A stretch of 62,709 bases of DNA. Source: Bacteroidales bacterium. GTDB lineage: Bacteria; Bacteroidota; Bacteroidia; Bacteroidales; WCHB1-69. The first letter of the stretch is position 1; every line of letters starts with the position of its first letter. Positions 7,921 through 16,781 of this stretch are shown piece by piece. Location of the stretch: assembly GCA_017525245.1 (NCBI GenBank), contig JAFXTE010000009.1, positions 1 through 62,709 on the forward strand, read 5' to 3'. The position numbers and the translations under genes are program-made. The notes under the pieces are model-generated. The model had not been told where the DNA came from and did no database searches. It saw only the letters and a list, made by a program, of their open reading frames with translations.

Positions 7921-8880
7921 TTAATTCCATCCAAGTTCAATCTTAAGTTTATTTATTCGCTCTAGCATCATTTGGTTCTTACTCTCCTCGTTTGAGCATG
8001 AATACACCTGAATATAACCACATAACAAGAAGCATATCATACTTGTTATAAATGCCAAAGGTCTTAGCTTAGAATCATTAAACAAATAGGCTTTCGAACG
8101 TTCAGATGCATGTGATAGCAGCCCTCGATATTCAACAAGGATATAAATTATTCCTTCATAATTCACTTCTTTCTCTCTTGATTTGCATTCGGACAATAGC
8201 CAGGAATAGTTCCCACTAAGCTCATTAGCCTTAATCATAGAAATAGCAGAAAGGACACAGAGCTTCAAAAGATTAGACTTCTTAAAATTATTTGTTATAT
8301 CTTTTTTCAGGAATTTACCACCGGCAAAACAAAACTCTAACATCATAAAAAAGTTTATGAAAGCAAAATAGTAATTGTTGTCATCAAAGAATGCCTTTGC
8401 TTGTCTATAATAAGAGAACGGAATATGAGCCTCTGGGAGCATCCTCCTAAATATAACAATATTAGATAAGTTATTTTCTGTCACATACTTCTCTGCTTCT
8501 CTTTCTTGCCTTTTTCTTTTTAAAGAAGTGATAGGAATCAACCCCATCTCTTCGTCATTCTCACAAATCCAGTTTACTTCCAATTCATCAATATGGATTT
8601 TAGACACTTCGAAATCAAAAGACCCCAGTGCCTCAATATAATATAGCCAATCTTCCAAGTCTTTATATATTTCAGGATTTGTTGCTTCTATATGGACAAG
8701 TCCATCTTTAAAGAACACTTTCGGAGTATATCCTACGTAGTCTTTCACAGGTTTTGTGACACTAATGTAGCGTTTTTCACCCCTACTAAACAAAACAAAT
8801 TCGTAAGGAAAAAACTTTGCTGTCACTTTTTCTTTTAACAGGAATTGTCCTTCTATTTCTGCACAAAGTTGTAATTTCAT
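7921..8880 (-). CDS. Unknown protein, HEPN-like C-terminal half, partner of TIR gene
   Basis: This 319-residue protein is AT-rich in codon use. Residues 1-110 look beta-rich. Residues 160-315 are helical and contain YRGLLSHAS, in which Arg252 and His257 fit the R-x4-6-H motif of HEPN ribonucleases. That assignment is inference from one motif and the helical context; no family was recognised by overall sequence. The gene begins 9 bases after the TIR gene on the same strand, so they are almost certainly cotranscribed. HEPN proteins commonly act as RNases in abortive-infection and toxin systems. Several hydrophobic helices (for example around 275-292) could alternatively be membrane-associated. 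Confidence 0.55.
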   Translation of the reverse strand: MKLQLCAEIEGQFLLKEKVTAKFFPYEFVLFSRGEKRYISVTKPVKDYVGYTPKVFFKDGLVHIEATNPEIYKDLEDWLYYIEALGSFDFEVSKIHIDELEVNWICENDEEMGLIPITSLKRKRQEREAEKYVTENNLSNIVIFRRMLPEAHIPFSYYRQAKAFFDDNNYYFAFINFFMMLEFCFAGGKFLKKDITNNFKKSNLLKLCVLSAISMIKANELSGNYSWLLSECKSREKEVNYEGIIYILVEYRGLLSHASERSKAYLFNDSKLRPLAFITSMICFLLCGYIQVYSCSNEESKNQMMLERINKLKIELGWN

Positions 8881-8889
8881 ATTATTTAT

Positions 8890-9690
8890 CTATGTGTTCT
8901 GTACTTCACTACCTTTGGAGATAACAGTATTTACTAACTCAATAAAAGCATCTTTCTGTTCATTAAAATTCCGCCAATCTGTTTGAATGTCATAATGCTC
9001 ACATAGTTCACCGTACAATTCATCCAGTTTTGATTTGTCAGTGATATCAGCAGCCTGTTTGACCACATTCAAAAAACCAATCTCCTTGAACTCTATATTA
9101 GGGAACTTAAATGGAAGTACCCGTTTGTAGTCAAAAGCCCATGCAGCACCTAATTCATTTTGGCACACTTCGCTCTTTCTATAATTGTCTGACACAAAGC
9201 ATAATATATAATCACACCTCTTCATTTTGTCGATAATGACATCTCTGAATTCGTCGCCGGTGCGTATGGCTGTATGGTCCAACGTGCAAAAAATATCTGT
9301 TCTTTTAAATCCACAACCTAGTTGTAATATTTTCTCAACAAACCCTTTTATTATTAGTGCATCATCAGAAGAGTGGCTGATAAAGAATTTTGGACAGTCT
9401 AAAGAATCTTCCTCTGAATGCAGGATATAATTCACCAATTCATCAATTGCACTTTGATGTTTGACTGGATGTAAATCGTATTGCAACACGTGTTTTCTCA
9501 AAGAATCAGATAATAATGGATATTTGACTTTGGTCAAGTCGCACAGAGTCAAAAGCAGGATCTCATATTGTTTGTCAGCACCCATTACGGAGAACCATGT
9601 ACGGCCATTTTGGTTATTTTGAAAATATGCAACATTCTTTGATGCATACTTTGAACAATCTAATGCTATTTGATAAATGATTTTCCCCAT
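8890..9690 (-). CDS. TIR-domain protein, probable NADase defence effector
   Basis: Residues about 102-230 form a TIR domain: FFISHSSDD at 102-110, the RDVIIDKMKRCDYILCFVS core, and SEVCQNELGAAW around 173-184, in which Glu179 is the likely catalytic glutamate of NAD-cleaving TIR proteins. The N-terminal 100 residues are helical and unrecognised and may be the sensing or oligomerising part. I prefer the ATG at 9690 (MGKIIYQIAL) because an AAAGGGGG ribosome-binding sequence lies just before it; an ATG at 9708 overlaps the preceding reading frame. Bacterial TIR proteins are effectors in Thoeris, CBASS and short Argonaute systems, but no partner of those systems is present here. Confidence 0.8.
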   Translation of the reverse strand: MGKIIYQIALDCSKYASKNVAYFQNNQNGRTWFSVMGADKQYEILLLTLCDLTKVKYPLLSDSLRKHVLQYDLHPVKHQSAIDELVNYILHSEEDSLDCPKFFISHSSDDALIIKGFVEKILQLGCGFKRTDIFCTLDHTAIRTGDEFRDVIIDKMKRCDYILCFVSDNYRKSEVCQNELGAAWAFDYKRVLPFKFPNIEFKEIGFLNVVKQAADITDKSKLDELYGELCEHYDIQTDWRNFNEQKDAFIELVNTVISKGSEVQNT

Positions 9691-9694
9691 ATCG

Positions 9695-9904
9695 CTACCC
9701 CCTTTCATATTCTTCCCTCGTTATCCCCGTCCCAGGGTCCACCACCAGCACCTCGTCGTAGCTCAGCCCGTACAGCTTGTAAACGAGGAAGTCTATCTCC
9801 GTCTCCCACGCGCTCGTGTCCGCCTGCGGGTAAAAGAGTGTAATGGTTATTGTTTGTTTGAACATATTTACTCTATAATGATGTCTTTTTTGAGTCATCG
9901 TCAA
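9695..9904 (-). pseudogene. C-terminal remnant of a restriction-modification methylase
   Basis: The 69-codon frame ends with WETEIDFLVYKLYGLSYDEV. This closely resembles the extreme C-terminus of Type IIG/Eco57I-like modification enzymes, which typically end in IDxLVYELYGLTEEE. No methylase catalytic motifs are present. The stretch 9714-9830 is visibly GC-rich inside an AT-rich island, so it is most likely the scar of a larger gene removed by deletion. The first residues are probably unrelated sequence fused by the deletion. Confidence 0.6.
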
Positions 9905-9913
9905 TGTGTTTTT

Positions 9914-11164
9914 CTAATTTGTGCTAAAAAAGGTATTCAGATTGTCAAAACCTAATTGCACATCAACAGAATTCTCATCAATTCGAACTTCATATCTTGT
10001 AGAGGGTTCTGTATAAACGTTGGTCAGCTGATGGGTGGTCACAAAGGAGTTCTCCTCTATGAATTTTGGATGATGAAACAATACAACCTCCAAGTAGTCA
10101 GTTGTGAACATTGCACAATCAAGGTGATTTTCCACAACAATGTTTCCAATTGTTCGAATTTCAGCTAAATTATTGAAACAATCATACTCTTTATTGGGCA
10201 TCAACAAAAACAGATAGTCTTTAGCCCTACTCACCGCAACATTTAGAATATTCTTCCTGTTCATAAATGTTTTGTCGGCCATCATTTTCATCCCTGATGC
10301 GGGAGGATTGTAAACCGCTATGATGATATCACACTCATCTCCTTGAAAACCGTGAACCGTCCCTATAGACACTTCGACATTCTCAGCTTTGTTTGTGCGT
10401 TGTTCCCATATTTTGTTAATCATCTCAGCCTGCGCACGATATGGACAAATGACTCCTATCTTATAAAATTCTTCTTTATGATTCTTTGAAATCTGTTTGG
10501 CAAGGTATTTCAGAAATTCAAACACCAGCAAAACAGAATATATATGAACATTTGAAGTGGACAATCGATGTGATTGATATAAAGTTTCGTATTGTTTCAC
10601 TGGAAATGTAACAAAATTAATGGGCTTAATTTTCAAATCATCAAGATGCAATTTGCGCTGTGATTCTTTAGACCGATTATGAGTCAGAGCTCCATTATAT
10701 GCGTAGTGGCTAAACATTTCTCCGATTGTCGGAACCGACCTGTACTGGGTTATCAAATTGGTAATTTCAAACTGGCATGGCTCCGTTTTAGGATTAGTGA
10801 AATCGTTTAATCCAACCATTGTATATATATTCTCGTCTTTCCAAAGTTCCTCATGCACAATGGGTTCTATTTGAAATGGGTCACCTGCTATTATAACTTT
10901 AGCGTGGGGACATCTGTCTATTACGTATGTAATATACACAAGCGGAATCATTGACGCTTCATCAATCACAACAAAATCCCAATCAACTTCTTTCAGATCG
11001 GCGTCATCAAAACCGTCATAATGGAATCGAGCCATTGTTGAGACAACACAAACTTTTTCCAAATCAAGAATTGGCAGGGTTGTGTCACAAAGATATTGTT
11101 CAAGTTTTTCCTCACCCGTAGCCTTAAAACGACCAAAATTGTTCATTTCTTCAGAGCGGTACAT
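9914..11164 (-). CDS. Second frame: UPF1-like SF1 helicase motifs II-VI
   Basis: This 416-codon frame opens with an ATG at 11164 inside the end of the upstream frame. It contains VVIDEASMIP (motif II), AGDPFQIEP (III), TQYRSVPTIGE (IV), GTVHGFQGDECDIII (V) and NVAVSRAKDYLFLL (VI), followed by about 80 residues of unknown tail. It lacks Walker A, so on its own it cannot be a working helicase; it depends on the preceding frame either as a fusion or as a separately translated partner. Confidence 0.75.
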   Translation of the reverse strand: MYRSEEMNNFGRFKATGEEKLEQYLCDTTLPILDLEKVCVVSTMARFHYDGFDDADLKEVDWDFVVIDEASMIPLVYITYVIDRCPHAKVIIAGDPFQIEPIVHEELWKDENIYTMVGLNDFTNPKTEPCQFEITNLITQYRSVPTIGEMFSHYAYNGALTHNRSKESQRKLHLDDLKIKPINFVTFPVKQYETLYQSHRLSTSNVHIYSVLLVFEFLKYLAKQISKNHKEEFYKIGVICPYRAQAEMINKIWEQRTNKAENVEVSIGTVHGFQGDECDIIIAVYNPPASGMKMMADKTFMNRKNILNVAVSRAKDYLFLLMPNKEYDCFNNLAEIRTIGNIVVENHLDCAMFTTDYLEVVLFHHPKFIEENSFVTTHQLTNVYTEPSTRYEVRIDENSVDVQLGFDNLNTFFSTN

Positions 11165-14100
11165 ACATCTTCTACTTTCTGCAAGAGCACATCACATGCT
11201 TTGTTTGTGGGACACAAGACCAAAATCTTGCTCTTTCGGGTGGTCGGATTCAAGAAATCCTTCGACATCAATTTCTTGAGTTCTTGAGCAAGATGTGTTG
11301 TTTTGCCCGTTCCCGGAGGGCCAAAAACAAAATGTAAATCACGATTAATATTCCCTTTAAACGAATGTGCATCCACGTACGGCAAATCCTCGTAAGCTTT
11401 AAGCAGTTTGTCAATCAATTGAACTGGGAAGCCAGTGTCAATATCTGCTCTCACCAGATGTTGAGAGTTGTTCAACAAGAAAGCTACTTCATCCATCGAT
11501 TCGTTTTTGCATTTCAGTCTTAATGTGTAATCTTTTACATTGGCCACTTCAAAAGTCAAACACTTTCTATCAATATTGTTGAAATGAAAGTTAACAGTAA
11601 TGTCACCACAATCTTCCAATGCTTGTGGAATATGCTTAGACGGCTGTTTCAGGATGATCATCCTGCCACTGCCCTGTTCTGCTTCCATTTTTCTAAATGA
11701 TATCTTAACCCCCTTTTTTCCGTATGATGCTTCACCACTATTAAGAAATTCCAATTCCAACAATGATTTGTACCATAGGAAAGAATATTTGTCGCAAGAT
11801 AAGGCTATGTTTCTCAACTCTTTTTTATGCTCGGCTTCTTCACGCTCTTCTTGTTGTTCCAGATCTATTTTTTCTAACACATCCGTTGGTGTCGTTTGGG
11901 GAGCATTTTTATGCGCTATAGGTTGAGGTTTCCTGTCAAACAATTCTTCGGCAGAATATTCTTTCTGCGGTTCTCGTTGAAACACATCGGGTGTGTTTTT
12001 TGGAATGTATTGTCTTCGTTTCTGTTGTTCGGACTCCTCCAACCGTTTTGCATCTTCATCTTTTCTCACTAGTTCAGCCAAATAACTGGGATCATAGTTG
12101 CCTAGGCCTAAAGATTTCAGTTGTCTTCCAAGTTCAACCTCTTGCCTTGTTTCTTCAGAACATTGTTCAAGATGTTTTTCATCTTCAATTTTTGGGGAAT
12201 GGATTATCCCCAATATTTCAGCGAGCTTTTCTATGTCACCGTACCTGTTGTCAATGTTTTCAACATATAAGTTCACAGGAGAACATTTTTCTCCAACTTT
12301 GTTATATACCCAAGCCGAAGTTTTTATCGAATTAAGAAACAAAGATGGTTTAGATTCTGATTGACAATAGCTATAGTCTCGTGCGTATGGTGGTTTGTAT
12401 TTAAACTCACAATATATTTCTAAGGGATTCGAATTTTTATGATTGTGAAGAACTTTAGCAATATAATTCCAAATGCGAACACTGTCCTCTATTGATCGGA
12501 TATTTAAAATCGCCACACCGAGCCCCTCAAGCTTAAAATCATTAAATGTTGCATGAATATCACGACAATACTCATACCGCTCCATTAATTGATCAATCAC
12601 CTTGCTGAGAATTTCCTTATATGGAGAAATTAAATCTTCATTCCAAGTGTTCCGTTTGTAGGTGTATGAATGCAGATAGTCTGTACCACATTCGGTTCTT
12701 TTTGAAATCAACACTTTAGGAATAGTAGGCAACTCCAGGTCCGAAATCAAAACGGAACATGCTTTCTCGTATTTCTTTTCAATCTGGTAGAAAGCCCAAT
12801 CGAAATACATTATTTTCGAGTTGTTAACAAAATACCTTTTCAATTCAATATCATCTGCATACAATTCATTTATAGTGCAAAGTTTTCTTTCTCCTTTGCA
12901 GTTTATTCCAACAGCTTTCCAATCCTTTCTTATACAAGTAAGTATTTCATTTTTATCAGTAGTATTTTGTGCGTATATCTGAGCGAAAAGTTCTAATGTT
13001 CTCCATAAAAAATCTGTATCGTCAATAGATATCGAATTATTCTTGAAAACGGGCAATATTGATTTTTGGAGATGCACTATCACATCCGGTTCATCTTTAA
13101 GGCCAAACGCTTTGAAAAACGTCCTAATATCTTCATCTTGAACAAGTTCCTGATTTACTTGTAGTGTATTTGGCAATCCTTTATTGCTTATGTAAATTTC
13201 GTCTAATATGGTGGAAGAAAAACGACCGTCTTCAAGCAATATGATGGGTTTGTTGGTCAGAATCGGTCGCAGGGCTGTACCATATCTTGTTTCTTGTTTC
13301 TTCCATAATGGTTTGGCATGTTCTAACAAATATTTGTAGAACTGTTTCAGCCAATCCACGGGTTGATTTTTGAGAAATGCCGAATTAATCTTTCCTCCGA
13401 ATATACTTGGAGTTAAAATACCAACCCCCACTTTTTCGTAATAAGGTATATCGTTGGAGGCTATCACGACATTGTCAAAGACAAAATCAGCCGCTTTATC
13501 TGTCAAAGTTGTCAACTGATCCTTGGACAACAATTTTCTCAATTCTGTTTGCGGGCAAATGTATGCTTTAGATGCGGGCAAATATACACCCTTCTGGCGG
13601 CTAGGAAAAAGATTTTCATCTCGAAGAGTCTGCAGGAACGCGCTATAAAAATATGTCAACGGCTCTTTAGCATCCGGTTCATTGGTGATAATGATTTTTG
13701 ACAGTGCCTCGTCAAGAAGTGGTTTGTGCTCTTTAGATAGACCTATATCTCTTAGACAAACCAATGATTTTGCCGCCAGAAGTGCCAGCTTATGAAACAA
13801 ATACGCGTTGTCTGACACTTCTCGAACACCTTCTCTACTGTCTGTTAATACAAAAGGTGCATGCATTATAAAGCATACATCCAACTGTTTTTTGGTTGGG
13901 AAGAAACAATACAAGTTCGATCTGTTTTCTGTATCGATTTTGCCATTTTTGATATAATAACCGACATATAATGGAAGTTTGCGATTATCAATTTCGGTTT
14001 CTTCTGAAAACATCCAGAGGCGGTCTCGTTTGTTTTCCGAGGTGTTCTCTAAGAGAAGGAATTCGCATTTTACTCCAAATATGTTAATTTCCTCTTTTGT

Positions 14101-14766
14101 TTTTTGAGAGTATTTTCCATGAGACTCATTGTCTTTCCATTTTACCTCTTTCAGATTATGAAGAAAAAGTAATGGATTATCCAATTGTTTCAGTCTATGG
14201 CTGATTTCTTGATATGCCTTATCTTTATCTTGACTGACCTTGTTGAAAGGAAGAGTTATCCAAGTATCACCTTTTTTTCTTTCTTGCAGATCTTCAATAA
14301 GGTACGGCACAAAAAAGTGCTCAATCTTGAAACAAATACAATCATCATAGATATGAGGGGTGTCAGTATATTGGAAAACAGCCTTAAAACCAACACCAAA
14401 CTTCCCTATTTTATTTGTGGTACCTTCTTTGTCTTTTGTCGAGAAGCCTGTATATGTGATTGCATTCAAATGACCTAATTTGCCGGCCTCTTGGTCTTCA
14501 ACAATCTTGTCTGGATCCGATATCGTAAAACGCTCTTTCCCATTGTGTACAAAAGTCAATCCTTCGTGACTTAATCTAAATTCTGCTTTTGTGGCACAAG
14601 CATCATCTGCATTTTGTAGCAATTCGTAGATAAAATGTGCTGATTCGGTATATTTGTCAATCACACTTGTCAGGAAACCTCTGTTCTCCGGCTTTGAAAA
14701 GACTTTTAGATCCTCTTTTCTGCTCTCTTGGAGTTTTTCGAAATGTTTTTGTTCGGTCTTATTCAT
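11143..14766 (-). CDS. First frame: GHKL ATPase with helicase motifs I and Ia
   Basis: The 1207-codon frame begins at ATG 14766, 28 bases after the truncated PLD/helicase gene. The first 180 residues are a sacsin-like GHKL ATPase domain, a fold shared with Hsp90, plant NOV-type proteins and several bacterial defence ATPases. The middle (200-950) is large and unrecognised. A charged, glutamate/lysine-rich linker (about 920-1010) precedes the helicase RecA1 start. It ends TALKK just after motif Ia, abruptly by family standards. Codon use is very AT-rich compared with the housekeeping genes to the right, indicating horizontal acquisition. Confidence 0.8.
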   Translation of the reverse strand: MNKTEQKHFEKLQESRKEDLKVFSKPENRGFLTSVIDKYTESAHFIYELLQNADDACATKAEFRLSHEGLTFVHNGKERFTISDPDKIVEDQEAGKLGHLNAITYTGFSTKDKEGTTNKIGKFGVGFKAVFQYTDTPHIYDDCICFKIEHFFVPYLIEDLQERKKGDTWITLPFNKVSQDKDKAYQEISHRLKQLDNPLLFLHNLKEVKWKDNESHGKYSQKTKEEINIFGVKCEFLLLENTSENKRDRLWMFSEETEIDNRKLPLYVGYYIKNGKIDTENRSNLYCFFPTKKQLDVCFIMHAPFVLTDSREGVREVSDNAYLFHKLALLAAKSLVCLRDIGLSKEHKPLLDEALSKIIITNEPDAKEPLTYFYSAFLQTLRDENLFPSRQKGVYLPASKAYICPQTELRKLLSKDQLTTLTDKAADFVFDNVVIASNDIPYYEKVGVGILTPSIFGGKINSAFLKNQPVDWLKQFYKYLLEHAKPLWKKQETRYGTALRPILTNKPIILLEDGRFSSTILDEIYISNKGLPNTLQVNQELVQDEDIRTFFKAFGLKDEPDVIVHLQKSILPVFKNNSISIDDTDFLWRTLELFAQIYAQNTTDKNEILTCIRKDWKAVGINCKGERKLCTINELYADDIELKRYFVNNSKIMYFDWAFYQIEKKYEKACSVLISDLELPTIPKVLISKRTECGTDYLHSYTYKRNTWNEDLISPYKEILSKVIDQLMERYEYCRDIHATFNDFKLEGLGVAILNIRSIEDSVRIWNYIAKVLHNHKNSNPLEIYCEFKYKPPYARDYSYCQSESKPSLFLNSIKTSAWVYNKVGEKCSPVNLYVENIDNRYGDIEKLAEILGIIHSPKIEDEKHLEQCSEETRQEVELGRQLKSLGLGNYDPSYLAELVRKDEDAKRLEESEQQKRRQYIPKNTPDVFQREPQKEYSAEELFDRKPQPIAHKNAPQTTPTDVLEKIDLEQQEEREEAEHKKELRNIALSCDKYSFLWYKSLLELEFLNSGEASYGKKGVKISFRKMEAEQGSGRMIILKQPSKHIPQALEDCGDITVNFHFNNIDRKCLTFEVANVKDYTLRLKCKNESMDEVAFLLNNSQHLVRADIDTGFPVQLIDKLLKAYEDLPYVDAHSFKGNINRDLHFVFGPPGTGKTTHLAQELKKLMSKDFLNPTTRKSKILVLCPTNKACDVLLQKVEDVCTALKK

Positions 14767-14794
14767 TTTTATGATTATTTACTTTTTATTTTAA

Positions 14795-16306
14795 CTACGC
14801 TACGTTGTGGTATTTTCGATCTGTCAGCTTGAAAAAGTGGTTCACGTGGCTGAGCTTCTCTCGCAGCGTGTTCACATTGCGCTCCTTTTCTCTTGCCCAC
14901 TCTGAATACTTGCTGTTCGCTTGTTGGAAGATGCTGCGCAAAGGATCTGAATCAACAGCAGGCAGTTTGAACTCTTTGTAGAAATGGTTGTTCTCCTGAT
15001 AGCCAATCAAATTAAATTGGTTGCGAATGTCTATCAATCCCGTATTGATGGGCGTGGCCGACAAAAGCAACACTTTGACCGTATGTCCCAGACGTGCCGA
15101 TTCATTGATGATATCGTTCAAAAGCATCTTGTAGCGACAGGATTTGTCGTTTCGCAAATTGTGGCTTTCATCCACCACAACAAGGAGCTTGTCAAAAGCC
15201 TGAATGGCAGCCTTGGTAGTTCCGTCACCGTAATTGTCCAAACGTTTCTCTTGCAAATCCGTATGGGAACGAACGATATACTCAAACCGGTCTTTTTCAA
15301 ATCGGGAATTGGCGTTTACTCGGTATTTCAGCCAGTTGTTACGCAATTTCTTTGGGCAGAGGATGAGTGTGTGATAGCCGTTGTTCTGGAAATATTTGAT
15401 CACGCCCAAGGCAGAGAAGGTCTTACCCAAACCAACGGCATCAGCCAAAATGGCACCGCCGTACTGAGTTAGCAATTTCACCAAAGACACCACACCGCTT
15501 TGTTGGAAATCGAACAAGGTGTTCCAAATTTTCGACTTTTGCAGAAATTCCATGTCGCGGCGGTATTCCAGCGATTCGTTCATTTCGATGTCCGCCCTGA
15601 AAAACTCAAACAGAATTTTATGGTAGATTCGTTCGGGGGTATATGCCTTGAAAAGTTGTTCTATCTGATTGATCAGGTAGGTTTTGGCATCCTCCTGTCT
15701 GGTCTTGCCGTTTTCTGTCGGAATCGCAATCCGGGAGGATGCGACGGTTTTCCATAGGTCATCAAACCACTGTTTCAGTTCCTTGACAGTGGCATTGTCG
15801 CGCCCCGTCTCCACCATATTCAGCTCAATGTTTGCACTTTCCTTCCTGCCCAATCCGGCTTCGGTAAGGTTGGAGCTTCCCACGATGCCATAATCGTGTA
15901 CGGCATCCAGTTTGTCTTCGTAAATGTAGGCTTTGGCGTGACAGAACGCATTGTTGATGGTGCGGATTTTCACCGTTTCCCGTTTCAGGAAGGCCACGGC
16001 ATTCTTTGCGTAGTAAGAGAGTTGGAATCCGTTTTCCAAATCACTGTCCCCTTGTAGCAGGTTCACGGCCTTTTTCAAGAAGTCTTCGTCCCTTTTCATG
16101 TCGTGAATGTCCCCCAACACCATTCTGTAAGAGTTGCCCTCGGAAAGTTCCTGATAGAGAAGGTGGAGTGCCGCGATGGAGAAGAACCCCGTCACAACGT
16201 CCATCCGCCCGACTCTCGCGGACGGGTCGGTATAGGAGAGTATGCAATCCCAAACCGTTTTGATGTCCGGGTTGGAGCCGTAGCTTTGATTGTTGTCTAT
16301 TATCAT
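14795..16306 (-). pseudogene. PLD-nuclease / SNF2-type helicase, truncated before RecA2
   Basis: The 503 residues begin with a phospholipase D-like domain (HAK at 123-125 of an HxK motif, GSSNLTEAGL at 143-152) and continue with the first half of an SNF2-type helicase: DAVGLGKT at 289-296, DESH at 379-382, SATP at 416-419 and the NQFNLIG segment. Family members are about 1000 residues with a full second RecA domain carrying motifs IV-VI. Here the family-like sequence stops at FFKLTDR and is followed by KYHNVA and a stop, and no other frame continues the homology, so the 3' half was deleted. The PLD part could still be made. It leads the minus-strand island and has its own promoter. Confidence 0.75.
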
Positions 16307-16728
16307 TCTGCCTTAGTTTACGTTTGTCAGTTGTGTAGCGATGATTGGGTCGGGATGCCAATTGCGACAAAAACCACTGCTGTCAGTGCTTTTGTGTAGC
16401 CGCCCATCCGTCTTTGGCCCGATGCCTACAACGTGGCAAAAGTACAAAAATATTTGCTTTCCTTTGTCGGAAACGGACGGAAAATCGTACTGACAATTGG
16501 TGTCAGTGGGGTGGTGCGATATTCCCTTTCAACCGACACTCCATTTTTTTGACAATCCCTCTTGACAACCACCCCGTTTTGTTGTATCTTTAGAAAAGAA
16601 ATTACAGAGCTTCATTCGCCACCCAGAATAAAATGAAACGTGAAATTGAGATGAAGAACATTTTTTCGCTTTGGTTTACCTGGTCTTGCCACAAATTAGC
16701 AGGGAACTTTCACCCAAATCCCATATCT
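16307..16728. other. Intergenic region without a supported gene
   Basis: Apart from the minus-strand promoter at 16437, I see a plus-strand TATCTTTA box near 16583 followed by an ATG at 16633, but the frame behind it (103 codons) has no family-like content and runs through the REP palindrome and the end of the transposase. I do not call it a gene. Confidence 0.5.
16437..16444 (-). promoter_or_regulatory. -7 box TACTTTTG upstream of the defence island
   Basis: On the minus strand TACTTTTG matches the TAnnTTTG consensus, with T-rich sequence in the -33 region. It would give a leader of roughly 125 bases before the ATG at 16306. A small hairpin (CACTG/CAGTG near 16375) falls in that leader. Confidence 0.5.
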
Positions 16729-16738
16729 GTCCCTGCGA

Positions 16739-16754
16739 GCGACGTATTCGTCGC
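16739..16754. repeat. Left REP palindrome
   Basis: The 16-bp near-palindrome GCGACGTATTCGTCGC is flanked by CCCTGCGA on the left and GCCG on the right. It lies 28 bases beyond the stop codon of the RAYT. Confidence 0.85.
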
Positions 16755-16781
16755 GCCGCCACCCAACCATCCACACGGAGC

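Larger units (their letters stand above)
9914..14766 (-). pseudogene. GHKL(Hsp90-like) ATPase - UPF1-like SF1 helicase, split by a -1 frameshift
   Basis: Two overlapping frames, 14766-11143 (1207 residues) and 11164-9914 (416 residues), together encode one helicase. The N-terminal frame has a sacsin/Hsp90-type ATPase (N-box ELLQNADDA at 48-56, GKFGVGFKAVF at 121-131), a long unrecognised middle, and helicase motif I (GPPGTGKT, about 1149-1156) plus motif Ia (LVLCPTNKACDVL). The second frame holds motif II (DEAS), III (GDPFQIEP), IV (QYRS), V (GTVHGFQGDE) and VI (NVAVSRAKD). The break falls between motifs Ia and II around 11143-11150, where a short A run (AAGAAATGAAC on the minus strand) needs one extra A to restore AAG AAA ATG AAC. 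Intact, the protein would be about 1617 residues. It may be a mutation, a sequencing error or, less likely, recoding. Confidence 0.8.

Noticed and set aside
8890-9690. Thoeris or CBASS assignment for the TIR gene
   Set aside because: No ThsA-like SIR2/SLOG protein or cyclase gene is adjacent.
11143-11164. Programmed -1 frameshift in the helicase
   Set aside because: There is no classical X-XXY-YYZ slippery heptamer; the site is only a short A run. A one-base deletion or sequencing error is simpler, though not excluded.
14795-16306. DISARM system
   Set aside because: PLD and SNF2 parts are fused in one truncated gene, and DUF1998 and methylase genes are absent.
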